Source of the DNA: Streptomyces sp. NBC_01231
GTDB lineage: Bacteria > Actinomycetota > Actinomycetes > Streptomycetales > Streptomycetaceae
Assembly (NCBI GenBank): GCA_035999765.1
Contig: CP108521.1
Coordinates: forward strand, 2,914,001 to 2,978,000
Length of the DNA: 64,000 nucleotides
Direction of reading: 5' to 3'
Part shown: piece after piece, positions 43,389 to 52,307 of the stretch
How positions within the stretch are numbered: the first letter of the stretch is position 1
How the letters are laid out: each line of letters starts with the position of its first letter
The notes under the pieces: generated by a model
What the model saw: the letters and a program-made list of their open reading frames with translations, nothing else
What the model was told of the DNA's origin: nothing
Databases searched by the model: none
Position numbers and translations under genes: made by a program

Positions 43389-44222
43389 ATGACTGACCGG
43401 CCCTTGACGCTCATGGCAGTACACGCCCACCCCGACGACGAGGCCACCGGAACCGGAGGGGTCCTCGCGCGGTACGCGGCGGAGGGCATCCGGACGGTTC
43501 TCGTGACGTGTACCGACGGCGGTTGCGGTGACGGACCGGGGGGTGTCAAGCCGGGCGATCCCGGGCACGATCCAGCGGCGGTCGCCTTGATGCGCCGTCA
43601 AGAACTTGAGGCGAGCTGTGACGCCCTGAAGGTCAGCGATCTGGAGATGCTGGACTATGCCGACTCCGGGATGACGGGCTGGCCGAGCAACGACGCCCCC
43701 GGATCCTTCTGGCAGACCCCCGTGGAGGAAGGCGCGGCCCGACTCGCGGAACTCATGCGGCACTACCGACCTGATGTGGTCGTCACTTACGACGAGAACG
43801 GCTTCTACGGCCACCCCGACCACATCCAGGCCCACCGCATCACGATGGCGGCGCTGGAGATGACCGCGCTGACACCGAAGGTGTACTGGACCACGATGCC
43901 CCGCTCGATGATGCAGCGGTTCGGCGAGATCATGCGCGAGTTTCATGAGGACATGCCGGAGCCGGATCCTGCCGAGGCCGCCGCGATGGCCGAGATCGGC
44001 CTCCCCGACGATGAGATCACCACGTGGGTGGACACCACCGCATTCAGCGGTCAGAAGTTCGACGCGTTGGCCGCGCACGCAAGTCAGGGCGAGAACATCT
44101 TCTTCCTCAAGATGGGCAAGGAGAGGTTCGGCGAGTTGATGGGCATGGAGACCTTTGTACGTGTCCAGGACGCCACCGGCGCGGCCGTACCCGAGAACGA
44201 TCTCTTCGCCGGACTGCGCTGA
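43389..44222 (+). CDS. PIG-L/LmbE-family deacetylase (mycothiol S-conjugate amidase-like)
   Basis: The 277-aa product has the zinc-binding motifs AHPDDE (about residues 14-19) and GHPDH (about 140-144) of the LmbE/PIG-L family. The segment VVTYDENGFYGHPDHIQAHRI is typical of MshB/Mca-like enzymes. These remove N-acetyl or cleave amides from GlcNAc-inositol or mycothiol conjugates. The acidic C-terminal part (HEDMPEPDPAEAAAMAEIGLPDDEITTWVD) and the FDALAAHASQGENIFFL block also fit the Mca branch. A role in detoxification by processing mycothiol conjugates is likely. The ATG follows GCAGGAGGA. Confidence 0.88.
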   Translation: MTDRPLTLMAVHAHPDDEATGTGGVLARYAAEGIRTVLVTCTDGGCGDGPGGVKPGDPGHDPAAVALMRRQELEASCDALKVSDLEMLDYADSGMTGWPSNDAPGSFWQTPVEEGAARLAELMRHYRPDVVVTYDENGFYGHPDHIQAHRITMAALEMTALTPKVYWTTMPRSMMQRFGEIMREFHEDMPEPDPAEAAAMAEIGLPDDEITTWVDTTAFSGQKFDALAAHASQGENIFFLKMGKERFGELMGMETFVRVQDATGAAVPENDLFAGLR

Positions 44223-44292
44223 TCCGCCCTCCCGACCGGCCCGGGAAAGCGCATCGACCGCACGGCGCGATCGAGCGGGTCACACACCCGAA

Positions 44293-44338
44293 GGCCTGTC
44301 CACGCGGGTTCCGCTCCGGCGGCCCGCGTGGACAGGCC
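44293..44338 (+). terminator. Strong 16-bp hairpin terminator
   Basis: GGCCTGTCCACGCGGG (44293-44308) pairs perfectly with CCCGCGTGGACAGGCC (44323-44338) around a 14-base loop, 70 bases past the deacetylase stop. There is no T-tract, as is common for Streptomyces terminators. It may act for both strands. The plus-strand frame running out of it to 44448 encodes VVVIARGTQEAVVVNL and may be a leftover gene end. Confidence 0.8.
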
Positions 44339-44485
44339 TCGCCGACGGCCTCGACGCGTGCACAGTCGTCGTGATCGCCCGCGGTACGCAGGAGGCCGTG
44401 GTCGTCAACCTGCCGAGCCTGTACGTGCTCCGGTCCGGGCAGGAGTAGCGGCCCGGCCGGCGTCGAGCAGACCGGCCGCGTTCAC

Positions 44486-45955
44486 TCACTCCGCGTCCGC
44501 GACGACCGATCCGACCCGTTCCGCCAGGCCTGGGTCGCGTCGGACCAGGAGGGTGGCGTAGCAGACGGCTACGAGGAGGGTGGCCAGTGCCGCGTACGGG
44601 AACCAGCTGTACGGGGCGGGCTGTCCGGGCTTGGCGAGGTAGTAGAGGGGGATCAGGACGGCGAGGGCACCGACCGCGGGCAGCACCAGGTGCCGCACCA
44701 TCCGGAACTCCTGCGGACGGTATCTGCGGTAGTACAGCGGCAGCGCGATGTTGGACGCCAGGTAGACCAGCAGGATCAGGATGGCGCCCAGACTGGAGGA
44801 CTCGGCGAAGAACACCACCGGGTTCATCTGACCGCCGTCCCCGAGCACATGCCCCAGACCCCAGCCCCCGATGATCAGCAGCGCGGTGACGGTGAAGGTG
44901 ACGATCGCGTTGTTCGGCGTACGCCGGGTGGGGTGCACGTAGCCGAAGAAGGACGGGAGCAGCCCCTCGCGTCCGGCGTTGAACACCAGCCTCGCCTGGG
45001 AGTTGATGCCCGCGATCAGCACGCCGAGGGTGGAGGTCAGACCGCCGACGTAGGCGAGGATCGCCAGCGCCCCCAGCGTGTGCTGGGCGACGTCGACGAA
45101 GGGGATCCGGGACTCGCCTAGCCGCTGCACGTCGTAGCCGAAGCCGGTCACCGTGGCGTAGGAGAAGAGGATGTAGCTCACCGTCATGATCGCGACGGAG
45201 GAGAACACGGCGCGGCCGACGTTGCGCCGCGGGTTCTCCGTCTCCTCGGCCAGGGCCGCCGAGTTCTCCCAGCCGATGAACAGGTACACCGCCAGCGGGA
45301 AGCCCGCCGCGAGGCCCTTGATGCCGTGGGTGAGGTGGGAGGGCAGGAACGGGGCCACCGAGAGGTCACCCCGGTGCTCGACGATCGCCGCGACCGAGAC
45401 CACGACCAGCACGAGCATCTCCACGCCGAAGAAGTAGCCGGCCCACTTGGTGGACACCACGATCCCGCGCAGCATCAGCACCACCGCCAGCCCGGTCAGC
45501 AGCAACGTCCAGATGATCCACGGCAGATCGACGCCGGTGTAGTGGTGCAGGGTGATCTGCATGAACCCGCCCGAGATCGCGATGACGGAGGCCATCGCGA
45601 TGATGTAGCCGAGTCCGGCGAGCAGAGCCGTGGTCACCGCGCTGACCGGCCCGAAGGTCTTGCCCACGAAGGTCGTGAAGCTGCCCGCCGAGGGGTGCGC
45701 CCGGGAGAACTCGGCCAGCGTGTTGCCGAACAGCGCGACCGCCACGCCCGCCGCCACGATGGTCAGCGGGGACGCGACGCCCGCGGTGGTGGCCAGAAAG
45801 GCGAAACCGAAGAAGAAGCTCATGGCCGGGCCGACGTTGGCCATCGTGGCGGCGGCGATGTCCGCCATGCCGAGGACGCCGCCACGCAGCCGCTCGGGCG
45901 TGCCGCCGACAGGACCCGACGTCGACGACGGTCCGAGAGGTCCGGGGTCAGACAT
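44486..45955 (-). CDS. APC superfamily amino acid permease
   Basis: The 489-aa product has 12 hydrophobic helices. An N-terminal cytosolic part precedes GVLGMADIAAATMANVGPAMSFFFGFAF; then come the FSRAHPSAGSFTTFVGKTFG segment and a GWENSAALAEETENPRRNVGRAV motif (the consensus amphipathic region of APC permeases). It should import amino acids or amines; the substrate is unknown. The ATG follows GGAGC. It is next to the GntR-type regulator gene on the same strand, and another permease lies beyond it, suggesting a small regulated uptake locus. Confidence 0.9.
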   Translation of the reverse strand: MSDPGPLGPSSTSGPVGGTPERLRGGVLGMADIAAATMANVGPAMSFFFGFAFLATTAGVASPLTIVAAGVAVALFGNTLAEFSRAHPSAGSFTTFVGKTFGPVSAVTTALLAGLGYIIAMASVIAISGGFMQITLHHYTGVDLPWIIWTLLLTGLAVVLMLRGIVVSTKWAGYFFGVEMLVLVVVSVAAIVEHRGDLSVAPFLPSHLTHGIKGLAAGFPLAVYLFIGWENSAALAEETENPRRNVGRAVFSSVAIMTVSYILFSYATVTGFGYDVQRLGESRIPFVDVAQHTLGALAILAYVGGLTSTLGVLIAGINSQARLVFNAGREGLLPSFFGYVHPTRRTPNNAIVTFTVTALLIIGGWGLGHVLGDGGQMNPVVFFAESSSLGAILILLVYLASNIALPLYYRRYRPQEFRMVRHLVLPAVGALAVLIPLYYLAKPGQPAPYSWFPYAALATLLVAVCYATLLVRRDPGLAERVGSVVADAE

Positions 45956-45987
45956 GGCGACAGCTCCTTCTGAAAGAGCGCTTCGAG

Positions 45988-46076
45988 CGGTGGCGGCCTT
46001 GAGGGTGGCGGCCTTGAGAGGAAGAGGGAGAAGAGGGAACAGGGAGGGAGGGGAACGGGAAAGGGGGAAGGGGGCG
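45988..46076 (-). repeat. 15-bp direct repeat and polypurine tract
   Basis: GGTGGCGGCCTTGAG occurs twice in tandem near 45990-46019. It is followed by about 60 bases that are almost all purines on the plus strand (GAGGAAGAGGGAGAAGAGGG...). This fills the gap between the GntR-type gene and the permease gene. Such tracts can form triplex or slipped structures; no gene is present. Confidence 0.75.
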
Positions 46077-46078
46077 GG

Positions 46079-46816
46079 TCAGTGCGGTGTGCCGGCGTAC
46101 CGGTGTGCCTTCACCGCTCGTACCGCCGGGTCCATCGCGCCCCGGGTGAGTTCGTCGAGCAGGTCGGCGTGGCAGCGGTTGCGGGCCTGTACGACCGCCG
46201 GGTCCGGCGCGGGCCGCAGCAGACACTGCTTGCCGAGCAGGTCGGCGGCGAACTCGCGGATCCCGGTGCCGCCGAGCGCCTCGGCGAGATCGAGGTGGAA
46301 GCGGGTCTCCAGTTCGAGCAGCCGTGCCGGGTCGTCGGCCAGGTCCATCTCCTCGACCAGCGTCCGCAGTCCGTCGAGCCGGCCGTCAGGGAGCTCACCC
46401 GCGGTGTGCGCCACGAGCCCGCACTCGAGCAGCAGGTGGAAGGCGTCCAGTGAGTCCGCCTCGTCGGCGTCGTACAGCACGGCGACGACCGCGTCCCATT
46501 CCGCCGCGACGAAGGTCCCGCCCGCCCGGCCCCGACGGCGGTCGAGCAGGCCGTCCTGGCACATGGCCTCCAGCGCGCGGCGCACGGTGATCTCACTGAT
46601 CCCGAGCTCCTCGGCGAGGACACCCGCGTCCGGCAGCCGATCCCCCGGCGACACGGACCTCAGACGCACCCGCAGGGCGATCCGGGACCGGACGAGCTCC
46701 GCTCCCGTGGGGCCCCTGCCGGCCAGGACACGCGTGTCCCACGGCCCACCGACCGGCGCCGGCCGAGCGGGAACCGGCTGGCTGTAGGGACCGAACTTGC
46801 CCGCTGCATTCACCAC
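46079..46816 (-). CDS. GntR/FadR-type (FCD) transcriptional regulator
   Basis: The 245-aa product has an N-terminal GntR winged helix (about 35-100: LRSVSPGDRLPDAGVLAEELGISEITVRRALEAMCQDGLL) and a C-terminal FCD helical ligand domain (about 115-230). An N-terminal 30-residue Pro/Gly-rich extension is unusual. Ligands in this family are often organic acids or amino acids. It probably regulates the two adjacent permease genes, and GAACAGT-N8-ACTGTTC upstream of the rightward permease gene is a candidate site. The start is GTG at 46816. Confidence 0.87.
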   Translation of the reverse strand: MVNAAGKFGPYSQPVPARPAPVGGPWDTRVLAGRGPTGAELVRSRIALRVRLRSVSPGDRLPDAGVLAEELGISEITVRRALEAMCQDGLLDRRRGRAGGTFVAAEWDAVVAVLYDADEADSLDAFHLLLECGLVAHTAGELPDGRLDGLRTLVEEMDLADDPARLLELETRFHLDLAEALGGTGIREFAADLLGKQCLLRPAPDPAVVQARNRCHADLLDELTRGAMDPAVRAVKAHRYAGTPH

Positions 46817-47150
46817 GACGCCACCCTAACGGCCTGCGGAAAGAGGGCAGCGCCGATGGTGACGGCGTCCGCGCGGAGGGTCTCGCGGCCATGCCGCGGT
46901 GTGGTGCATGGGGGCTCCCCAGGGACTGGGACCGGAAGACGGGGGCGACACGGGGACGGCGCGGGAGGGGCGACACGGGGACGGCGCGGTGGCCGGGCCC
47001 CGCTCGGCGCCGGTCAGCGGCCACGGAAGACGCGGTTCCGCGCTGCACGAAAAATAGAGCAAGATGAACAGTTAAACAAGACTGTTCTTTCTGATCGTAC
47101 TGAACTAATTTCCAGACGTCCCTGGTCCGCACTCCCCAACGGATGTCGAG
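46817..47150. promoter_or_regulatory. Divergent region with direct repeat and GAACAGT operator-like palindrome
   Basis: No gene is seen in this 334-base gap. GGGGCGACACGGGGACGGCG occurs twice (starting 46942 and 46967). AT-rich DNA begins at 47048. Within it GAACAGT (47066-47072) and ACTGTTC (47081-47087) form a perfect 7-base inverted repeat with an 8-base spacer, 63 bases before the permease ATG. This is the likely promoter and operator of the permease gene. Confidence 0.6.
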
Positions 47151-48617
47151 ATGACCACACGTCCCCCTGCCCCCGCTCCCTCCACCACGGATCCGCAGGC
47201 CACCCCCGCGGCCGACTCCGGTCTCCAAGCCGGGCTGAAGAGCCGCCACCTGTCGATGATCGCGATCGGCGGTGTCATCGGCGCCGGCCTGTTCGTCGGC
47301 TCCGGCTCCGGCATCGCCGCCGCCGGCCCGGGCATCCTCGTCTCCTACGGGCTCGTCGGCGTCCTCGTCGTCCTCGTGATGCGGATGCTCGGCGAGATGG
47401 CCGCGGCCAACCCCACGTCCGGTTCGTTCTCCGCCTACGCGGACCGCGCGCTCGGCAGCTGGGCCGGCTTCACCATCGGCTGGCTGTACTGGTTCTTCTG
47501 GGTCGTGGTGCTCGCCGTCGAGGCGACCGCCGGGGCCAAGATCCTGGCCGGCTGGATGCCAGCGGTGCCCCAGTGGGGCTGGGCCCTGATCGTCATGATC
47601 GTCCTCACCGCCACCAACCTGGTCTCGGTCAGCTCCTACGGCGAGTTCGAGTTCTGGTTCGCCGGCATCAAGGTCGTCGCCATCGCCGCGTTCATCGTGA
47701 TCGGCGGCCTCGCGCTCTTCGGGCTGCTGCCCGGCTCCGACCACCCGGCGAGCGGCTTCTCCAACCTCACCGCGCATGGCGGCTTCCTGCCGAACGGGCC
47801 CGGCGCGATCCTCACCGGCGTGCTGATGGTCGTCTTCTCCTTCATGGGCAGCGAGATCGTCACCCTGGCAGCGGGCGAGACCGCCGACCCGCGGGCCGCA
47901 GTCACCAAGGCGACCAACAGCGTGATCTGGCGGATCGCGGTGTTCTACCTGGGCTCGATCCTGATCGTGGTGTCACTGCTGCGCTGGGACGACCCGGCGA
48001 TCCTCAAGGACGGCTCGTACGTCGCCGCCCTGAGCTCCATCGGCATCCCGCACGCCGCACAGATCATGAACACCATCGTGCTGACCTCGGTACTGTCCTG
48101 CCTCAACTCCGGCCTGTACACCGCCTCCCGCATGGCCTTCTCGCTCGGCCGCCGCAACGACGCCCCGGCCGCCTTCGGCCAGACCACGAACCGCGGCGTA
48201 CCGCGCGCGGCCATCCTCGCCTCGGTGGTCTTCGGCTTCGTCGCCGTCGCCTTCAACTACCTGTGGCCGGACACCGTCTTCCAGTTCCTGCTCAACGCCT
48301 CCGGCGCGATCGCCCTGTTCGTCTGGCTGGTGATCTGCTTCTCCCAGCTGCGGATGCGCAAGATCATCGAACGGGAGTCGCCGGAGAAGCTGGTCGTCCG
48401 GATGTGGCTCTACCCGTACCTGACCTGGGCCACCATCGCCCTCATCACCTTCGTCCTGGGCTACATGCTGACCGACACGGCGGAGGGCGGCGGCCGCGAC
48501 CAGGTGGTGCTGTCCACCCTGGCGGCCGTGGGCGTGGTGGTGTTCGCGTTGGTCCGGGAACGGGTGTCCGGCAGGGGCAGGGCGAAGGAGACGGAGGACA
48601 AGGTCCGCTTGTCCTGA
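47151..48617 (+). CDS. Amino acid permease (GABA/aromatic permease-like, APC family)
   Basis: The 488-aa product has 12 helices with the AAT-family signatures HLSMIAIGGVIGAGLFVGSG (helix 1) and MLGEMAAANPTSGSFSAYADRALG, and a MGSEIVTLAAGETADPRAAV loop. C-terminal helices end in a basic tail. It should import an amino acid by proton symport; homology by eye is closest to GabP/AnsP/AroP-like proteins, with no firm choice of substrate. The upstream palindrome suggests control by the neighbouring GntR-type regulator. Confidence 0.92.
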   Translation: MTTRPPAPAPSTTDPQATPAADSGLQAGLKSRHLSMIAIGGVIGAGLFVGSGSGIAAAGPGILVSYGLVGVLVVLVMRMLGEMAAANPTSGSFSAYADRALGSWAGFTIGWLYWFFWVVVLAVEATAGAKILAGWMPAVPQWGWALIVMIVLTATNLVSVSSYGEFEFWFAGIKVVAIAAFIVIGGLALFGLLPGSDHPASGFSNLTAHGGFLPNGPGAILTGVLMVVFSFMGSEIVTLAAGETADPRAAVTKATNSVIWRIAVFYLGSILIVVSLLRWDDPAILKDGSYVAALSSIGIPHAAQIMNTIVLTSVLSCLNSGLYTASRMAFSLGRRNDAPAAFGQTTNRGVPRAAILASVVFGFVAVAFNYLWPDTVFQFLLNASGAIALFVWLVICFSQLRMRKIIERESPEKLVVRMWLYPYLTWATIALITFVLGYMLTDTAEGGGRDQVVLSTLAAVGVVVFALVRERVSGRGRAKETEDKVRLS

Positions 48618-48885
48618 CGGCTCGGTTGTCCTGACGACTTCGGGCGGGACGGTCCGGGCCGACACCGGCTCGGACCGTCCTGTTGCAACTCCGGGAAGAG
48701 CCCGAGAGGGCACGGCAGGGAACCGCAGCGAACCCACAGCGAACGCGGGGAGTTCGGAGGCGATTCGCTGTCAACCACACAGTGTGTTCGGGCAACTCAT
48801 GCGCAGACGGGCAAGCACGACGGAGAGGAGAGGCGGCCGTACCACGCCCCGGTTGACCAGGCAGGCCCGCTTGCCCGATCCGCCG

Positions 48886-49893
48886 ATGAAGGCCCATCAG
48901 TCGAGCCCTGTCCCCTCCCTGCTTCCCTCGCCTCCCGGACTGGCCGCCATGCTGCGACGCCGAACACCCGTGGTCACAGGCCCCGAGCTTGACGACCGCC
49001 AACTGCACCGAACCCTCACCGAGTTGCGCCCTTCGCAGCAGATGCACGGCCTCGGGACCGGGGCGACCCGCCCGCTGTGGACGCCCGCGGCCGAGTTGCT
49101 ACGCGCCACGGGCCGCGACTGGGACCGACGGGTGCACCGCATCTCCGTACTGGCACACACCCTGCCGCCGGTCGTCACGGACCGATGGGTCAAGGACTGC
49201 CCACGGGACCCCGACGCCCTAGTCGTACGGGCCTGCGCACGGGTCGCCCAGGTGAAGGAGAAGACCGACTGGTCGGACGTATGGGATGTGTACGGCGACT
49301 GCAGGCGAGCGGCAGAGGCAGTCCCGGAGGATCCCACCCCGTGGCTGGCCGTGCTGCGGCTGATGTACTCCTGCGGATCCCCGCCACACGCAGCCGTCCC
49401 GGTGTGGACGGAGGCGATCACCCGCGACCCGTGGAACCGCACCGCCTACCACCAGATGCTGCGCCACCTCTCCCCACGCGGCCACGGAACGCTCATGCAG
49501 ATGATCGACTTCGCGGAGCGCTGCACGAGCCAGGCACCGTACGGATCACCAGTGGCCCTACTCCCCCTCGCAGCCAGGATCGAACTCGTCGCCTACCGAA
49601 CGGCCCACGACTCCGCCGGCTCCTTCGCAGCAGACGGACACTGGTACGAACCCCAGGCGGCCGTCGAGGCGAACACCGCGCTGACCAGATGGTTCCACGC
49701 GGACACCCCACCCCACGCCGAAGCACTCGCCGACCTCAACCTGCTCGCGTTCGCGCTGACCAGAATGAAACGCACTGCGGACGCCACCCCCGTCTTCCGC
49801 CGCATAGGCCGCCACATGACCACCCACCCCTGGGACCTCGTCCCCGACGCCACCAGGACCTTCCGGTACTGGCAGGACCGGGCACGAGACTGA
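48886..49893 (+). CDS. Hypothetical helical-repeat protein
   Basis: The product is 335 aa from ATG 48886 (369 aa from ATG 48784). It is rich in Trp/Arg helices: LHRTLTELRPSQQMHGLGTG, then WLAVLRLMYSCGSPPHAAVPVWTEAITRDPWNRTAYHQMLRHL and a repeat-like second half ending TFRYWQDRARD. The pattern suggests TPR-like alpha-solenoid repeats; a conserved Streptomyces family without known function. There is no signal peptide or membrane helix. Start choice is uncertain since no good ribosome site is visible, and the gene could be leaderless from 48886 or 48949. Confidence 0.7.
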   Translation: MKAHQSSPVPSLLPSPPGLAAMLRRRTPVVTGPELDDRQLHRTLTELRPSQQMHGLGTGATRPLWTPAAELLRATGRDWDRRVHRISVLAHTLPPVVTDRWVKDCPRDPDALVVRACARVAQVKEKTDWSDVWDVYGDCRRAAEAVPEDPTPWLAVLRLMYSCGSPPHAAVPVWTEAITRDPWNRTAYHQMLRHLSPRGHGTLMQMIDFAERCTSQAPYGSPVALLPLAARIELVAYRTAHDSAGSFAADGHWYEPQAAVEANTALTRWFHADTPPHAEALADLNLLAFALTRMKRTADATPVFRRIGRHMTTHPWDLVPDATRTFRYWQDRARD

Positions 49894-50294
49894 CCTGAAG
49901 TGCCGTCGCCAGCAGAGCCTTTCGCCCGCTTGGCAACGGTTGAGAAGGTGCCCCACCGTGGTTCGAACATGTGCACACGGCTCCGGAGGACGCTTGGTAG
50001 GTCACGGACCTGCATGCGACGGTCAAGGCGGGACGAATCCACGAATAGTCCACCGCCGACTGAGCATGGCTCTAGGAGTCCGGTCCAGAGGCCGTGGGAG
50101 CTGCCCGGCCCCGTGGTCGCCTGACGAATCGGGACCTTGCCCAGGCTGCTGAAATTCGTCCATGTCCTGCCACATTGATGTCACCTGGGTGATGTCAGGC
50201 CATGGATGCTAGTCGGGCAGAAGAGCGCGGACGACCCTGAGGGCACCGCTCGTCACAGGCTCCCATGGGTGTGGAAGTCCTATATGCGAAGTGC
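49894..50294. other. Intergenic stretch with no gene, tRNA-derived remnant inside
   Basis: No coding frame with Streptomyces codon bias is seen in these 401 bases. The only recognisable item is the tRNA-Arg-like fragment at 49947-49998. GATGTCACCTGGGTGATGTC near 50177-50196 has a short dyad (TCACCTGGGTGA). The sequence is less GC-biased than the flanks and looks like decayed insertion DNA. Confidence 0.5.
49947..49998 (-). pseudogene. tRNA-Arg (CCG)-like 3' fragment, decayed
   Basis: Read on the minus strand, this ends GGGGCACC and contains TGTTCGAAC (T-loop like) and the anticodon-loop-like CTCCGGAGCCGTGTGC, close to a Streptomyces tRNA-Arg with CCG anticodon. The T-stem is no longer paired and no 5' half with a matching acceptor is found, so it is a remnant. 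Element attachment sites usually copy tRNA 3' ends. A second, better preserved copy lies at 52308. Confidence 0.6.
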
Positions 50295-50768
50295 TCAGTC
50301 GGTAGGAAGCCTGTCGGTTCCCATATCGAGGCGCATAGCAGCGCGTACAGCGGCCAGGGCTCCCATCACGTCATGGAACGCGGCCTCGTACCCCTCATCA
50401 CCGTTCGACACGCCCCGTATGGTCGCCTCCCGCACCCGACGGACGCTGCGGAAATAGTCCAGTGCCGGCTCAACAACGGCTCGCGGAGCGAAGACCTCCA
50501 GTTGGTACCGGAGCTCGTAGCACCTTGCGAAGCTTTGCCTAGCCGCGATCGTGCGATCGGCCTCTGACATCCCGCGATCCAGGATGATGAGTTGAAGCTC
50601 GCTGCGTACCTGGGACAGCACCCCGAGGTAGGCGCCGTACAGTTCCCGCTTGCTTCGCCTCCACTCCGCCAGGGCCTCACGCCGATCCTTCCTGACTTCG
50701 ACAAGCAGGGCGGAGCCTGTAGCGATCGCGGCACCAAGGAGCGTCGCCATAAGCGGTGTCCAATCCAT
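50295..50768 (-). CDS. Small membrane-anchored hypothetical protein
   Basis: The 157-aa product begins with one hydrophobic segment (LMATLLGAAIATGSALLVEV) and continues as a long, charged alpha-helical region (RKDRREALAEWRRSKRELYGAYLGVLSQVRSELQ), then a second helical part ending AAMRLDMG. It looks like a single-pass protein with a cytosolic coiled region. The function is unknown. ATG 50768 is chosen because the helix starts there; the upstream extension belongs to the neighbouring transposase remnant. It may be cargo of a former mobile element. Confidence 0.65.
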   Translation of the reverse strand: MDWTPLMATLLGAAIATGSALLVEVRKDRREALAEWRRSKRELYGAYLGVLSQVRSELQLIILDRGMSEADRTIAARQSFARCYELRYQLEVFAPRAVVEPALDYFRSVRRVREATIRGVSNGDEGYEAAFHDVMGALAAVRAAMRLDMGTDRLPTD

Positions 50769-50810
50769 GTTGGCAAGGTAGGAGATCCGCAGCCCACGTG
50801 GACAGGGTGC

Positions 50811-51128
50811 GTGCAACTCAACCGCATCCGGGCTGCCCGCGCGACCGGCCTGCGGAACCTGCCCCTGCACGACACCGCGCAAAACAGGGTCTGGCTGGAG
50901 ATCGTCCAGATCGCGCTCGACCTACTGGCCTGGATGCCGATGCTTGCACTCGACGGCCAGGCCCGGCTCTGGGAGCCCAGCCGCCTGCGGCTCCGCCTGT
51001 TCAGCTCGGCCGGCCAGCTCGTCTCCACCGGCCGCCGCCAGATCCTCCGTCTCGCCCGCCACTGGCCATGGACCCACGTCGTCACCAGCGGCCTCGAACG
51101 ACTCGACCAACTGCCCAACCCAGTCTGA
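50811..51128 (+). mobile_element. IS1380-family transposase C-terminal fragment
   Basis: About 105 codons remain, beginning near LNRIRAARATGLRNLPLHDT and including ALDLLAWMPMLALDGQARLWEPSRLRLRLFS, then RRQILRLARHWPWTHVV. This matches the C-terminal end of IS1380-type DDE transposases. The N-terminal DDE core is absent, and the 5' edge abuts the membrane-protein gene on the other strand. Terminal inverted repeats were not identified. It marks past transposition in the zone. Confidence 0.8.
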
Positions 51129-51397
51129 CCAGTAGGTTTCCCGTCCCTGCGAACAGCACCACGTCTCCGGAGCAGTGGAACCCCGCGGCGACCCGACACG
51201 TCAGTCGGGCTACCCGCCTGCCCGCCAAGCCTCGGAACGCGAAACGTCTGCCGACTCCGTCGGCAGACCGTCACGAAAGAGCGAGGCTAGGGCCCAATGT
51301 TGCGGGGTCACAACTGGGTTATCTTCTTCACTAATCCCTCACATCTGACGCAGTGGTTAGGTAGTTTCACCCCTCACGTACTTAAGCAGGGGGACCC

Positions 51398-51913
51398 GTG
51401 AGCTACTACCAGCCTCAACCGCCGTTCCAGCCTCCGCCGGGACCGCCGGCCGCCCGTCCCGCACGGAAGTGGGCCCGCAAGCGCTTCGTACTGCCCGCCC
51501 TGGGCCTCGCGTTCATCATGGGCGTGGGCAGCGCCGGCGCAGACGACCAGAACCCGAACACGACGAAGACGGCGGTTAGCGACAAGGCGCATCCGACAGT
51601 CACGGCCACAGCCACGGTCACCGCGACAGCCACGGCGACGGAAACCGCGAAGCCGAAGCCCGCGCCGACAGTGACGGCAACAGTCAAGGTGAAGGTGACC
51701 GTCACCGCGCACGCCGCTGCCACGAGGTCGGGAACGGCCGGTGGTTCGACGTCTGGTGGATCGTCGTCCAGTGGCGGATCCAGCTCGTCGGGTGGCTCCA
51801 GCTCTGCGGGCGGCGGTGCGACGGCTATGTGTAATGACGGTACGTACTCGTACGCCGCTCACCATCAGGGGGCCTGCTCGCATCACGGTGGTGTGGCTGT
51901 CTTCTACCGGTAG
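51398..51913 (+). CDS. DUF3761-domain protein with low-complexity stalk
   Basis: The 171-aa product has a Pro-rich cytosolic N-terminus (YYQPQPPFQPPPGPP), one membrane segment (RFVLPALGLAFIMGVGSAG), a Thr/Ala/Val-Lys repeat stalk (TVTATATVTATATATE), a Gly/Ser repeat and a 30-residue terminal domain with CNDGTYSYAAHHQGACSHHGG, the DUF3761 motif with two Cys and clustered His. It should be membrane-anchored with the Cys/His domain outside. Its function is unknown; the domain is often attached to secreted or wall-linked proteins. GTG 51398 follows AGGGGGA. The repeat codons could cause length changes. Confidence 0.8.
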   Translation: MSYYQPQPPFQPPPGPPAARPARKWARKRFVLPALGLAFIMGVGSAGADDQNPNTTKTAVSDKAHPTVTATATVTATATATETAKPKPAPTVTATVKVKVTVTAHAAATRSGTAGGSTSGGSSSSGGSSSSGGSSSAGGGATAMCNDGTYSYAAHHQGACSHHGGVAVFYR

Positions 51914-52250
51914 TCAACGCCTTAAAGGTTCGGTGCTTCAGCTGGTTGTGTGAGTACGGGAACGCCTACCTCGCTGAATCGGGGAGGCCGGTCTCGTCTC
52001 CTCGGGACCTGTCGGCCCACGCGGCGAGTCGGGACGCACGGCCGCCCCGTCCCGGTATAAGCGTGGGGCGGGGCAGAACCACGCGACACGTGCGGCTATG
52101 GCGATCAGGCTTGGCCCGCAAAGGATCGACGTTCAAGGTCGTCGCACTCGTGGAGGGTCACCTGCGGGAATGTCTCAAGGTTCCGTCCACGTCTCGTTCA
52201 CGGACCCCGCCATACAGTCGCTCCGAGCGGCACACGCCTCCACAAACGCG

Positions 52251-52290
52251 AAGACCCCGGCCTCAGCGTTTCCGCTGGTGACGGGGTCTT
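52251..52290 (-). terminator. Hairpin terminator downstream of the pseudo-tRNA
   Basis: AAGACCCCG (52251-52259) pairs with CGGGGTCTT (52282-52290), with CAGCG-TTT-CCGCTG-type pairing inside the loop. This is the kind of terminator found directly after tRNA genes in Streptomyces. It lies 17 bases beyond the tRNA-like 3' end, so the pair moved or was left together. Confidence 0.75.
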
Positions 52291-52307
52291 TGGACACCTC
52301 ATGCAAG

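Noticed and set aside
49947..49998. Functional tRNA-Arg gene
   Set aside because: T-stem pairing is lost and no 5' acceptor partner exists.
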